From NCBI GenBank assembly GCA_009731425.1, contig AP018794.1, positions 310,001 to 374,000 on the forward strand: a DNA stretch of 64,000 bases, read 5' to 3'. The position numbers and the translations under genes were made by a program. Below are positions 8,701 to 16,637 of this stretch, in pieces; the first letter of the stretch is position 1, and the number at the start of each line of letters is the position of its first letter. The stretch is from Lachnospiraceae bacterium KM106-2. GTDB lineage: Bacteria; Bacillota; Clostridia; Lachnospirales; Lachnospiraceae. Below the pieces are notes generated by a model, which saw only the letters and a program-made list of their open reading frames with translations, made no database searches and was not told where the DNA came from.

Positions 8701-9327
8701 GGTTGGGCTTACGATATCGGTTTCGGCGGCTTAGACCACGTACTTGCTTCTGGTGAAAATGTAAACGTTATGGTATTCGATACAGAAATGTACTCTAATA
8801 CAGGCGGACAAGCTTCTAAAGCTTCTAACATCGGTGAAGTATGTCAATTCGCTGCAGCTGGTAAAGAAATGGGCAAGAAATCTCTTGCAGAAATCGCTAT
8901 GAGCTATGGTTACGTATACGTAGCACAGATCGCTCTTGGTGCTAACCCAGCTCAAACTGTTAAAGTATTAGCAGAAGCTGAAGCTTATAACGGACCATCC
9001 TTAATCATTGGTTACGCTCCATGTGAACTTCACGGAGTTAAGGGCGGAATGAATCATTGCCAAGATGAAATGAAGAAAGCTGTTAAAGCTGGATACTGGA
9101 ACTTATTCTCATTCAACCCACAATTAAAGGCTGAAGGAAAGAATCCATTCACATTAACAAGTAAACCAGGAGATGGAACTTACCAAGAATTCTTAAATAA
9201 CGAAACTCGTTATACAAGATTAACTCGTTCTTTCCCTGATCGTGCAGAAAGCTTATTCGCTGCTTCAGAAGAAGCTGCAAAAGCTCGTTACGAACATTTA
9301 TTAAAATTAGTTGAATTATATAAATAA
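5776..9327 (+). CDS. nifJ: Pyruvate:ferredoxin (flavodoxin) oxidoreductase
   Basis: Homodimeric cytosolic enzyme of 1183 residues that oxidises pyruvate and CoA to acetyl-CoA and CO2 and reduces ferredoxin; central to clostridial fermentation. The order is the pyrimidine-binding domain (YAFTDVAAIYPITPSSPMAD), the CoA/core domains, the gamma domain (FWGLGGDGTVGANKNSTKII), a two-cluster ferredoxin domain (CIQCNNCAFVC and CMGCGECITVCP), and the TPP-pyrophosphate domain with CAGCAET, GGDGWAYDIGFGG and DTEMYSNTGGQASK. The frame is open from 5731, but ATG 5776 has AAAGGAGG 7 bases before it and gives the family N-terminus MSRVKQSMDGN. Codons are strongly biased to a small set (GCA, GGT, AAA, TTA), typical of high expression. 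Monocistronic, with promoter and terminator. Confidence 0.97.
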   Translation: MSRVKQSMDGNTAAAHVAYAFTDVAAIYPITPSSPMADVVDQWSALGQENIFGNQVKVVEMQSEAGAAGTVHGSLAAGAITTTFTASQGLLLMIPNMYKIAAEQLPCVFDVSARTVATQSLNIFGDHSDVYACRQTGFAMLAETNPQEVMDLSPVAHLAAIEGKVPFINFFDGFRTSHEIQKIQKWDYADLKEMCNMDAVKAFREHALNPEHPAMRGSHENGDVFFQHREACNTVYNELPAVVEKYMAKVNEKLGTNYDLFNYYGAPDADRVIVAMGSICDVAEEVIDYLTAAGEKVGLVKVRLYRPWVATGLTKVLPKTVKKIAVLDRTKEPGSLGDPLYLDVAATLREAGLNDIVLTGGRYGLGSKDTPPSSVFAVYKELEKEAPKARFTIGIVDDVTNLSLPEVKPAPITSAKGTVECKFWGLGGDGTVGANKNSTKIIGDHTDKFIQAYFQYDSKKTGGVTISHLRFGDQMIRSPYYINQADFVACHNPSYVVKGYKMVQDVKPGGIFMINCQWSDDELDSKLNAAAKKYIADNNIQLYTINAIDKAIEIGMGKRTNTILQSAFFKLANVMPIEEAVDFMKAAAKKSYGKKGDAVVEMNYKAIDAGVDAVHKVEVPASWSNPEADAPAKEITGREETVKMVKNLLEPISLMDGDSLPVSAFSENPDGQFEMGASAYEKRGTAVMVPEWDAEKCIQCNNCAFVCSHATIRPFMLSEDEVKAAPSNIKLADTKPKAGEFKYTMSVSPLDCMGCGECITVCPVPDKAIKMVPQETQEQEQPVFDYLVANVGKKPGVPADHTVKGSQFNQPLLEFSGSCAGCAETSYARLITQLFGEQMYISNATGCSSIWGGPAATSPYTVNKDSKMGPAWANSLFEDNAEHGFGMYLGQKTLRDIAIAKLEKIAASDKASDSMKAAIAKFMETKDMTKENTPAVNALVPELEKAAAAGCELSKDVLDKKQYLAKKSVWVFGGDGWAYDIGFGGLDHVLASGENVNVMVFDTEMYSNTGGQASKASNIGEVCQFAAAGKEMGKKSLAEIAMSYGYVYVAQIALGANPAQTVKVLAEAEAYNGPSLIIGYAPCELHGVKGGMNHCQDEMKKAVKAGYWNLFSFNPQLKAEGKNPFTLTSKPGDGTYQEFLNNETRYTRLTRSFPDRAESLFAASEEAAKARYEHLLKLVELYK

Positions 9328-9350
9328 AATTATACAAATAAGAGACTAGT

Positions 9351-9390
9351 AAAACAGGCCTAACATGGTAATCATGTTAGGCCTGTTTTT
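9351..9390 (+). terminator. nifJ terminator
   Basis: A 15-bp stem (AACAGGCCTAACATG with CATGTTAGGCCTGTT) and a five-base loop are followed by a T-run. Very strong intrinsic terminator. Confidence 0.93.
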
Positions 9391-9410
9391 ATGTGATCAA
9401 TTTTTGTACA

Positions 9411-9486
9411 AAAAAATAGCATGAACCGAATATATGTATTAATTTAACTGGCAAGAAAAATGAAAACATTTTTTTGGTTCATGCTA
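9411..9486 (-). terminator. Probable leftward terminator with long loop
   Basis: TAGCATGAACC (9418-9428) is perfectly complementary to GGTTCATGCTA (9476-9486), separated by about 47 bases. On the minus strand the stem is followed by seven T. A second hairpin lies between it and the 54-residue gene. Confidence 0.55.
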
Positions 9487-9494
9487 TGGAATAT

Positions 9495-9536
9495 TATAGC
9501 ATATCTTCCATGGAATGTTAAGGAAAATATGCTATA
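9495..9536 (-). other. Stable hairpin downstream of the small acidic gene
   Basis: TATAGCATATCTTCC (9495-9509) pairs with GGAAAATATGCTATA (9522-9536) with one mismatch and a 12-base loop. It has no T-run on either side, so it looks like an RNA-stabilising hairpin or the first of two stacked structures rather than a terminator. Confidence 0.5.
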
Positions 9537-9546
9537 ATTCATAGTT

Positions 9547-9711
9547 TTATATAAATTTCTCTAAATAAGTAGAATCTAAGTCTTTGCAATCATATCCATA
9601 TTCTTCAACAGTCCGAAGATAATCATATTCTTCGAGAGACATATCTGCGATATCGGTATCACGATTCAGCCATTCATCATAGTATTCTGAATCTTCTGCT
9701 GAAAATATCAT
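9547..9711 (-). CDS. Small, highly acidic protein of unknown function (54 aa)
   Basis: I do not recognise a family. The protein starts MIFSAEDSEYYDEWLNRD and ends STYLEKFI. It has 17 Asp/Glu against 4 Lys/Arg and seven Tyr, with no membrane segment or signal peptide. The start at 9711 is chosen because AAAGGAG stands 6-7 bases upstream; the frame is open further (to 9777) without a ribosome site. Two hairpins follow the stop codon. The composition recalls small nucleic-acid mimics or regulatory subunits, but that is only a resemblance. No partner gene is in the same transcript. Confidence 0.6.
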   Translation of the reverse strand: MIFSAEDSEYYDEWLNRDTDIADMSLEEYDYLRTVEEYGYDCKDLDSTYLEKFI

Positions 9712-9857
9712 AAAGATCTCCTTTCTGCAATAAATCCCCTCAAATCTAATGTAACCACCATAAATAGAATTAAACAAAATAAGTACAACAGATTGTTGGA
9801 AGAATTGTAAAAGATATGTTGGGTATCCTAAGAGTATTATGATTAGGAGGTTTTATT

Positions 9858-10391
9858 ATGAAAAGAAACAAAATCCTTTATTGGATCAGTGCATTGGCTT
9901 TATGCACAATTATCTTATCTACAGTGTATGTAAAGGCGCAGAATATGACGACAGCAACACCGGATTCGAATGAGAAGGATATCGCATCCATTATTAACAC
10001 GGATGGTAGATTATCAACCTTGTCATCAGCATTAGATACCGCGGAGCTAGTAACTACTTTAAGAGGAGATGGACCATTTACGATATTTGCTCCAACTAAT
10101 GAGGCCTTTGAAAAATTATCAACTCAGACTTTAAAAGATTTGATGATGCCTGAAAATAAGACAAAATTAGTGGATGTATTATTTTATCATGTATTTCCAG
10201 GAAGAGTATCATCAGATCAAGCAACCAAATTAGATGGCCAACAGATTACGATGCAGAATGGAAAACAAGTTGATATCTATCTAAGAGATGGAGAACTCTA
10301 TATTAATGAAGCGAAAGTTATCATAAAAGATATTCCAGCATGAAATGGTGTGATTCATCTAATTGATGTTGTATTAGTGCCAAAAAATTAA
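9858..10391 (+). pseudogene. Fasciclin (FAS1) domain surface protein, interrupted by TGA
   Basis: An exported protein with one FAS1 adhesion domain. A signal peptide or anchor (MKRNKILYWISALALCTIIL, in part) is followed by DIASIINTDGRLSTLSSAL, the H1-type motif GDGPFTIFAPTNEAFEKL, FYHVFPGRVSSDQATKLDGQ and VIIKDIPA. TGA at 10341-10343 then interrupts the frame. The same frame continues NGVIHLIDVVLVPKN and stops at 10391, which is exactly the conserved H2 end of a FAS1 domain (normally an S/T-NGVIHVID-x-VL-P pattern). A TCA-to-TGA change explains it. The truncated 161-residue product lacks the last core strand. Ribosome site TAGGAGG at 9845. Confidence 0.8.
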
Positions 10392-10421
10392 TTTTTAATA
10401 AAATTACCATAAACTACCTGT

Positions 10422-10448
10422 GAAATAATTGTCGCAATGTGTCGATAT
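10422..10448 (+). promoter_or_regulatory. SigD/FliA-like promoter before the chemoreceptor gene
   Basis: GAAA (10422-10425), 15 bases and GTCGATAT (10441-10448) match the flagellar sigma consensus TAAA-N15-GCCGATAT in 10 of 12 positions. The position, 38 bases before the start codon, fits. Confidence 0.5.
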
Positions 10449-10485
10449 ATATGGTGATTTCAGCACTTAAGAGAGGAATAATGAA

Positions 10486-12594
10486 ATGAAGAACAAATCA
10501 GAAAAGAAAACCGTGCGGTTTTCAGTAAAGTACAAACTTTTAATATCAACCATAATATGTATTATTCTAGCTATTTTGTCGTTATACCTATTTGTTGCAC
10601 CACGTATTGCTAATATAGTTCAAGAACAAGCGGTAAGCAGTTTTAAAGATTTTATTAATGCTCATAGCAAGAACTTGACTGCGTTTGATCAACAAATGGA
10701 TGAAGAGTTACAACGTCTTGAAATGGAAAGCTTGAAAGTCTTTTCTATGGTTGATGCTTTTGAAAAGAATAAGAAGGATCAACCAGAGACACACACTACT
10801 AATAATGAGAATAGTGATAATTCTTATACAAGAACACAAGAATCTCTTGATAAATATGTTGAAGAGAATGAAGGTAATAAGGCAGCATTTTTATTAGATG
10901 CAAGCGGAAAAGTTTTAATTAGCTCTGGTGATTCTGAAAAACAAACGGAACTTTCATCAGAGCCTGCTGTAGTTGCTGTATTAGGCGGAAAAGATAAGTA
11001 CTATGCTTATTCATTAGGTGAAGGCGAAAATGAAGTAATTGTCACTGTTGCAGAAGCAATTAAAGATGGTAATGACGTAAAGGGTATCCTAGTTGTTAAA
11101 TTAGATGGAAAACGTCTTAATGATATAATGATCGATTTCTCATTAACTGGCCTTCCAGCTCCAATCGTATACTGTGTAGATGAAAATGGAGTATTAGTAT
11201 GTAATTCTAATACTGTTAATGTAGGTAAGACTACAGAGAATGAAGTTATGAAAAAAGCTACTGAGAATTTAAAATCAGGAAAATTAGTATCTGAAGTAAC
11301 AATGGATGGCTACACTTATGAAGGTGGAGAAGTTGTTCTTGGTTACACTCAGGATTCTCAGATGAATCTTACTTTAACAGTAGCTGTTTTAAAAGATAAA
11401 TTATATGAAGATGTATATTCAATTGAGAAAACATTCATTATGTTTGGTGTAATAATCGTAATGATCGCATCATTACTAATGTTATGGATTTCAACTGAAT
11501 TTGCAAATCAGATAGCATTCGTCAATAGTATGATCAAGAAAGTATCTACTTTAGATTTCACTATTGATACCGAATCTAAATTGAGAAAACGTATGTCAAA
11601 AGGTTCCGATGAAATGAGTGAGATGGTTCATTCTGTAGATGAGATGATCGAATCGGTAAAAACAGAGTTAGAAAGAGTACAACAGTCAGCGGATAACATT
11701 TTTGAAAATGCAAAACAATTAGATGAAATTGCAGAGACCATTCATGCAGGTTCGGAAGAAACAAGTGCGATCACGGAACAATTATCGGCCGGTATGGAAG
11801 AGACAACAGCAAGTACAGAAGCAATTGCATCGGATATCTCAGCATTTAAGGATAATGTAGGTTCAATCAACGGACAGGTTACGGATGGAGCTAAATTCAC
11901 AAATGAGATCATGGAACGTGCAGGTAAGTTAAAAGAAGACGCAGTAGATTCTCAAAACGTAACCCGTCAGACATTTGCTGATGTTAAAGTGAAATCGGAA
12001 GAAGCAGTTCGTCGATCAAAAGCAGTTGAAAAGATTAATGAATTAACAAATGCAATTCAAGATATTGCAAGTCAGACTAGTTTATTAGCGTTAAACGCAT
12101 CGATTGAAGCAGCTCGTGTAGGAGAAGAAGGAAAAGGTTTTGCCGTTGTTGCAAATGAAATCGGTAACCTTGCAACTCAATCGACAGAAACAGTTTCTAA
12201 CATTACTGACATTGTAAATGAAGTAAATATCGCGGTATTAAATATTGTAGATTGTTTAGAGAAGAGTCAGACATTCGTAGAAGAAAAAGTAATTAATGAT
12301 TATGCAAAATTTATCAGTGTAATTGATAACTACAACTTAGATGCGAAGAACATTAATGATAGAATGGTTCAAATTGATAAGAATACAGAAGAACTTACAG
12401 AAGCGATCAATAACATTGCGGAAACAGTAAGTGCAATTAATCTTACAATGCACGAAGCAGCAACAGGAATCACTGATATTGCTGAACGTAATAATGAATC
12501 GGTTGAATATACAACAGAAACAAAACAAAAAGTAGAAGAGACAATCGGACATACATCGGCATTAAAAGATGTAGTGAATGCATTTAAATTATAA
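10486..12594 (+). CDS. Methyl-accepting chemotaxis protein with extracellular dCache sensor
   Basis: Transmembrane chemoreceptor of 702 residues. Helix 1 is at about 17-37, an extracellular double-Cache-like sensor spans about 40-315 ([17 protein letters not shown] and [17 protein letters not shown] are the two Cache-like sheets), helix 2 is at about 318-340, and the cytoplasmic helical bundle carries the signalling tip [32 protein letters not shown], in part. It signals to CheA/CheW. The tip has Val-Gly-Glu where most receptors have Ala-Gly-Glu. Ribosome site GAGAGGAAT. A SigD-like promoter sits upstream and a terminator downstream, so it is monocistronic. The ligand is unknown; Cache domains usually bind amino or organic acids. 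Confidence 0.93.
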   Translation: MKNKSEKKTVRFSVKYKLLISTIICIILAILSLYLFVAPRIANIVQEQAVSSFKDFINAHSKNLTAFDQQMDEELQRLEMESLKVFSMVDAFEKNKKDQPETHTTNNENSDNSYTRTQESLDKYVEENEGNKAAFLLDASGKVLISSGDSEKQTELSSEPAVVAVLGGKDKYYAYSLGEGENEVIVTVAEAIKDGNDVKGILVVKLDGKRLNDIMIDFSLTGLPAPIVYCVDENGVLVCNSNTVNVGKTTENEVMKKATENLKSGKLVSEVTMDGYTYEGGEVVLGYTQDSQMNLTLTVAVLKDKLYEDVYSIEKTFIMFGVIIVMIASLLMLWISTEFANQIAFVNSMIKKVSTLDFTIDTESKLRKRMSKGSDEMSEMVHSVDEMIESVKTELERVQQSADNIFENAKQLDEIAETIHAGSEETSAITEQLSAGMEETTASTEAIASDISAFKDNVGSINGQVTDGAKFTNEIMERAGKLKEDAVDSQNVTRQTFADVKVKSEEAVRRSKAVEKINELTNAIQDIASQTSLLALNASIEAARVGEEGKGFAVVANEIGNLATQSTETVSNITDIVNEVNIAVLNIVDCLEKSQTFVEEKVINDYAKFISVIDNYNLDAKNINDRMVQIDKNTEELTEAINNIAETVSAINLTMHEAATGITDIAERNNESVEYTTETKQKVEETIGHTSALKDVVNAFKL

Positions 12595-12604
12595 AAATTA
12601 TTAA

Positions 12605-12634
12605 TGAAAGGGAGCCATAGGGCTCCCTTTTTTG
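12605..12634 (+). terminator. Intrinsic terminator after the first chemoreceptor
   Basis: GGGAGCC-ATA-GGGCTCCC with flanking A and T tracts (AAAG... CTTTTTT). Confidence 0.93.
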
Positions 12635-12725
12635 TATATGTGTAGAAGCAAAAAAGTATACCAAAAAGTTGTTACTTCTATTGTTGAAATTGTTACATAC
12701 CAAAAGGATGATATTAAAAAAGTTA

Positions 12726-12794
12726 TTGACAGGAAGAAAAAGTATGATATACTTTGACTATCAAAATACTTTAAAACAAAATATTTTGATAAAT
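12726..12794 (+). promoter_or_regulatory. Fatty-acid operon promoter with FabT-like operator
   Basis: TTGACA (12726-12731), 16 bases and TATACT (12748-12753) form a near-consensus promoter. The perfect palindrome TTTGACTATCAAA (12753-12765) covers the transcription start. A second imperfect TTTGAT half site lies at 12785-12790. The sequence matches the known FabT (MarR-family) operator pattern TTTGA-N3-TCAAA of streptococci. The operon itself carries a MarR regulator as its last gene (22914-23357), so feedback repression by acyl-ACP-bound regulator is the natural reading. Confidence 0.8.
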
Positions 12795-12840
12795 GAATAA
12801 TAAAACTAAATTTGATAGGAAGGGTGAGAACAATATTACG

Positions 12841-13767
12841 ATGACTGGACAAATAATTGCTTCTGGCACATATATTCCAGAGCAGGTCATATCCAATGAT
12901 GATCTTGCAAAGTTTGTGGACACATCAGATTCGTGGATTGTAGAAAGAACAGGAATATCAAATCGACATTGTACTTCAGAAAAAGAAAATGTTACTAGTA
13001 TGGCGATCAAAGCAGCGAGGAAGGCATTAGATAAGAGCGGAATTGCTGCAGATGAGATTGACTTGATCATAGTAGCGACCAGTTCGACAGAGCAGATCTA
13101 TCCAGCAGCAGCATGTCAGGTTCAGGATGCTTTAGCAGCAGGTAATGCCGTTTGCTTTGATTTAAATGCAGCATGTAGTGGTTTTGTATTTGCCTACAAT
13201 ACAGCATTATCATATCTAATGACAGGAATGGCAAGATATGCCTTGATCATCGGAGCGGAACAGATGACCAGATTACTTGATTTTACAGACCGATCTACTT
13301 GTATCTTATTTGGAGATGGGGCAGGAGCCGTTCTCATCAAAGCAAAGGAAGGCAAGATGGTATTACCAAAGATGCATTCGAATGGAAGCAAAGGAGAGGC
13401 ACTTACCTGCCAGGTTAATGGCAAGATAGGGATGAATGGTCAGGAGGTATTTTGCTTTGCAGTGCGACAGGTACCTCGTGTGATTGAGGAATTACTACTA
13501 GATGCTGATCTCAAGAAAGAAGAAATCGATTACTATTTGGTTCATCAAGCAAATGTTAGGATCATCGAGGCAATCGCAAAGAAGTTGGGAGTATCACTAG
13601 AAAAATTTCCGATGAACTTAAAAGAATATGGAAATACATCATCAGCAAGTATTCCAATCCTTCTGGATGAATGCTTTCAAAATGGGATGATAAAACGAGG
13701 AATGAGGCTTGTAATAGCAGGTTTTGGCGCAGGATTATCCTGGGGTGCCACATTAATAGAATATTAA
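12841..13767 (+). CDS. fabH: 3-oxoacyl-ACP synthase III
   Basis: Condenses acetyl-CoA with malonyl-ACP to start type II fatty-acid synthesis. The thiolase-fold protein of 308 residues has the triad Cys112 (NAACSGF), His235 (HQANVR) and Asn265 (GNTSSAS), in family numbering. [13 protein letters not shown] and GDGAGAVLI are typical. The frame is open from 12793, but [16 protein letters not shown] at 12841 aligns with the usual N-terminus and has AGGAAGGGTGAG upstream, though the spacing is long. First gene of the fab operon, directly behind the FabT-like operator. Confidence 0.95.
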   Translation: MTGQIIASGTYIPEQVISNDDLAKFVDTSDSWIVERTGISNRHCTSEKENVTSMAIKAARKALDKSGIAADEIDLIIVATSSTEQIYPAAACQVQDALAAGNAVCFDLNAACSGFVFAYNTALSYLMTGMARYALIIGAEQMTRLLDFTDRSTCILFGDGAGAVLIKAKEGKMVLPKMHSNGSKGEALTCQVNGKIGMNGQEVFCFAVRQVPRVIEELLLDADLKKEEIDYYLVHQANVRIIEAIAKKLGVSLEKFPMNLKEYGNTSSASIPILLDECFQNGMIKRGMRLVIAGFGAGLSWGATLIEY

Positions 13768-13787
13768 AAAATAAGGAGATAAGAAAT

Positions 13788-14009
13788 ATGTTAGAAAAAA
13801 TGAAAGAATTAATCGTAGATGAATTAGGAGTAGAAACAGATAAAATTACAGAGGCAACTTCATTTAAGAAAGATTTGGGAGCAGATTCATTGGATCTATT
13901 TCAGTTAGTTATGAGATTTGAGGAAGAATTCGGAGTTGAGATTCCATCGGAGGAATTAGAGAATATGGATACCGTTGGAGATGTTATGGCCTATATTGAA
14001 AAGAAATAG
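13788..14009 (+). CDS. acpP: Acyl carrier protein
   Basis: A 73-residue acidic four-helix protein that carries growing acyl chains on 4'-phosphopantetheine. The attachment Ser is in [10 protein letters not shown], followed by the usual helix II ([16 protein letters not shown]) and a C-terminal [11 protein letters not shown]. The start is fixed by AAGGAGAT 7 bases before ATG 13788; the same frame is open upstream, but that part is antisense-like noise inside fabH. It lies 20 bases after fabH and is translated in the fab operon between the initiating synthase and the enoyl reductase. Confidence 0.97.
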   Translation: MLEKMKELIVDELGVETDKITEATSFKKDLGADSLDLFQLVMRFEEEFGVEIPSEELENMDTVGDVMAYIEKK

Positions 14010-14027
14010 TAAAGGCAGGGGTAAGGA

Positions 14028-14960
14028 ATGAAATTTAAGAATGAACTTCAAGAATTGTTAGGAACGAAGTATCCGCTGATTCAAGGTGGGATGGCATGGG
14101 TTGCAGATTATCATCTGGCAAGTGCTGTATCGAACGCCGGAGGTCTTGGAATAATCGCAGCAGCAAATGCTCCAGCAGAGTGGGTAAGAGATCAGATCCA
14201 TGAAATGAAACAAAGAACTGATCAGCCATTTGGCGTAAATATCATGTTACTTAGCCGTTATGCAAAAGAGATCGCACAGGTTGTGGCAGAAGAAAAGGTC
14301 AAAGTTGTAACAACAGGAGCAGGAAATCCAGAGGAGTATATGGAGTTATGGAAAAGTGCAGGAATTACGGTCATCCCAGTTGTTGCCTCAGTTGCATTAG
14401 CTAAGAGAATGGAGCGATGTGGTGCGGATGCTGTTGTTGCAGAAGGTTGTGAATCGGGAGGACATATTGGTGAGACGACTACGATGGCTTTAGTACCTCA
14501 GGTAGTTGACGCTGTGACGATACCCGTCATTGCGGCTGGTGGTATAGCAGATGGCAGAGGAGTTGCGGCAGCCTTTATGCTAGGTGCAAAAGGCGTGCAA
14601 TTAGGAACTCGTTTCATAACAGCAAAGGAATCTGCAGTTCATGAAAATTATAAGCAGAGGGTCATCAAAGCAAAAGACATCGATACAAAAGTGACAGGGC
14701 GAACAACAGGTCATCCTGTAAGATCCTTACGAAATGATATGACACGAAAGTATCTGAAATTAGAATCAGAAGGAGCTCCTTTTGAAGAATTGGAATTACT
14801 TACACTGGGAGGCCTTCGCAAAGCGGTCGTGGAAGGTGATATTAGTGAAGGAAGTCTGATGGCAGGACAGATTGCAGGTTTAGTAAAGAAAGAAGCATCT
14901 TGTGAGGAGATCATGAAAGAAATCGTCCAAGAAGCAAAGTCCTTAATGGAAGGAGAATAA
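14028..14960 (+). CDS. fabK: Enoyl-ACP reductase II (FMN-dependent)
   Basis: Reduces trans-2-enoyl-ACP in the last step of each elongation round, replacing FabI in many Firmicutes. The 310-residue TIM-barrel flavoprotein has YPLIQGGMAWVADYHLASAVSNAGGLG (in part), GVNIMLL, the HIGETTTMALVPQVV segment with the catalytic-site His, the phosphate-binding VIAAGGIADGRG and GVQLGTRFI. Its position between acpP and fabD is the standard clostridial and streptococcal order. Ribosome site GGGGTAAGG. A FabK-type reductase implies natural insensitivity of this step to triclosan-like FabI inhibitors. A second, more distant paralogue is at the end of the operon. Confidence 0.95.
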   Translation: MKFKNELQELLGTKYPLIQGGMAWVADYHLASAVSNAGGLGIIAAANAPAEWVRDQIHEMKQRTDQPFGVNIMLLSRYAKEIAQVVAEEKVKVVTTGAGNPEEYMELWKSAGITVIPVVASVALAKRMERCGADAVVAEGCESGGHIGETTTMALVPQVVDAVTIPVIAAGGIADGRGVAAAFMLGAKGVQLGTRFITAKESAVHENYKQRVIKAKDIDTKVTGRTTGHPVRSLRNDMTRKYLKLESEGAPFEELELLTLGGLRKAVVEGDISEGSLMAGQIAGLVKKEASCEEIMKEIVQEAKSLMEGE

Positions 14961-14963
14961 CAC

Positions 14964-15899
14964 TTGAATAAGATTGCATTTATTTATCCAGGTCAGGGTG
15001 CTCAGTACTCAGGCATGGGAAAGGATTTCTATGAACAAAGCAGTGTGGCAAAAGCTATCTATGATAAAGCAAGTGAGAGATTAGATTTTGATCTATTATC
15101 CCTATGTTTTCAGAAAGATTCTAGATTAAATCAGACGGAATATACTCAGCCGGCACTAGTTGCAACAGAACTTGCGATCACAGCGGAAGTAATGAGTCTT
15201 GGCTTACTACCTGATGTGACGGCAGGGCTAAGTCTTGGAGAGTATACAGCGATCGCGACGGCCGGTGGTATGGATTTATTAGACGCAATCTCACTTGTAA
15301 GAAAACGTGGAATCTACATGGAGGAAGCAGTGCCGGCAGGACAGGGATCAATGGCAGCAATTCTTGGATTGTCAGCAGAGCAGGTGGAGAATGCAATTGA
15401 ACCAATCGAGGGAGTATCCATTGCAAATTATAACTGTCCTGGTCAGATTGTAATTACAGGATTACAACAAGCTGTTCAGCAAGGAATCGATGTTTTATTA
15501 GAAGCAGGAGCAAAGAGAGCAATTCCATTGATCGTAAGTGGTCCATTTCATTCTAAGTATCTGAAGGTAGCAGGGGATAGGTTAGAAAAAGAGTTTAAGC
15601 AGGTATCGTGGAAACCTCTTACAATTCCTTATGTAACCAATGTAACGGCTCAGTATGTAAGAGAGAGCAGTGATATTGCAGAGCTCTTAGTGAATCAAGT
15701 CTCATCTTCCGTAAGATGGCAGCAAAGCATTGAGAAGATGATCGATGAGGGAGTAACCCATTTCATTGAAATAGGACCAGGTAAGACGTTATCGGGATTT
15801 ATGAGAAAGATTGATCGAACGGTATCAACGTATCATATTGGAACTATGGAGGAAGCAGATCAAGTGATAGGAGAGTTAGTATGTCGGACAATAAGGTAG
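14964..15899 (+). CDS. fabD: Malonyl-CoA:ACP transacylase
   Basis: Transfers malonate from CoA to ACP. The 311-residue protein begins [19 protein letters not shown], has the nucleophile elbow GLSLGEYTA with the catalytic Ser, and SGPFHSKYL with the catalytic His. [10 protein letters not shown] is also conserved. Translation begins at TTG 14964, three bases after the fabK stop, behind AAGGAGAAT. Its 3' end overlaps fabG by 19 bases, suggesting translational coupling. Confidence 0.95.
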   Translation: MNKIAFIYPGQGAQYSGMGKDFYEQSSVAKAIYDKASERLDFDLLSLCFQKDSRLNQTEYTQPALVATELAITAEVMSLGLLPDVTAGLSLGEYTAIATAGGMDLLDAISLVRKRGIYMEEAVPAGQGSMAAILGLSAEQVENAIEPIEGVSIANYNCPGQIVITGLQQAVQQGIDVLLEAGAKRAIPLIVSGPFHSKYLKVAGDRLEKEFKQVSWKPLTIPYVTNVTAQYVRESSDIAELLVNQVSSSVRWQQSIEKMIDEGVTHFIEIGPGKTLSGFMRKIDRTVSTYHIGTMEEADQVIGELVCRTIR

Positions 15900-16621
15900 C
15901 AATCGTGACAGGTGCCTCTAGAGGTATTGGCAGAGCGATCGCAAAGCAATTAGCTGAGGACGGAATGAAAGTAATGATCAATTATCGTGGACAGGTAAAG
16001 GCGGCCCAAGAGGTGAAAAAAGAAATAGAAATCCTTGGAGGAGAAGCTTATCTCTATCCATGTGATGTAGCAGACCAAGAGGCTTGTGATACCTTTATTA
16101 AGTCCGTGATCAAGGATCATGGAAGAATTGATATTTTAGTAAATAATGCTGGAATTACAAGAGACGGGCTCTTGATGGCGATGAAAGAATGTGACTTTGA
16201 CGCTGTGATCAATACCAATTTAAAAGGAACCTTTCATATGATGAGCAAGGCAAGTCGTTACATGATGAAACAAAGAAGCGGTAAGATCATTAATATGGCT
16301 TCTGTAGTTGGTATATCAGGAAATGCGGGACAAGCCAATTATGCGGCAAGTAAGGCTGGAGTGATTGGACTTACCAAATCAGCAGCAAAAGAACTTGCAA
16401 GCAGAGGAATCACAGTAAATGCAGTAGCCCCTGGATTTATTGCAACGGATATGACGGACGAACTCAGTGATAAGGTGAAAGAAAATGTCAAAAAACAGAT
16501 TCCGCTAGGAAGCTTTGGAAGTACAGATGATGTTGCTGGTGTCGTAGCATTTCTAGCCAGTGATAAAGCAAATTATATTACAGGCCAAGTCATATGTGTA
16601 GATGGCGGAATGGTGATGTAG
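15881..16621 (+). CDS. fabG: 3-oxoacyl-ACP reductase
   Basis: NADPH-dependent short-chain dehydrogenase of 246 residues that reduces 3-ketoacyl-ACP. It has the Rossmann motif [21 protein letters not shown], the catalytic Ser in MASVVGISG, the YAASKAG Tyr/Lys pair, and the typical C-terminus [17 protein letters not shown] 15881 lies inside the fabD 3' end and is preceded by GGAGAG. Fab operon member between fabD and fabF. Confidence 0.96.
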   Translation: MSDNKVAIVTGASRGIGRAIAKQLAEDGMKVMINYRGQVKAAQEVKKEIEILGGEAYLYPCDVADQEACDTFIKSVIKDHGRIDILVNNAGITRDGLLMAMKECDFDAVINTNLKGTFHMMSKASRYMMKQRSGKIINMASVVGISGNAGQANYAASKAGVIGLTKSAAKELASRGITVNAVAPGFIATDMTDELSDKVKENVKKQIPLGSFGSTDDVAGVVAFLASDKANYITGQVICVDGGMVM

Positions 16622-16637
16622 CTAAGGAGGATATAAG

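Noticed and set aside
7869..9337. Several antisense frames of 60-90 codons inside nifJ
   Set aside because: They arise from the strong codon bias of the sense gene, have no ribosome sites and match nothing.
12793..12840. Earlier ATG of fabH
   Set aside because: It has no ribosome site, lies on top of an operator half site, and would add 16 residues not found in the family.
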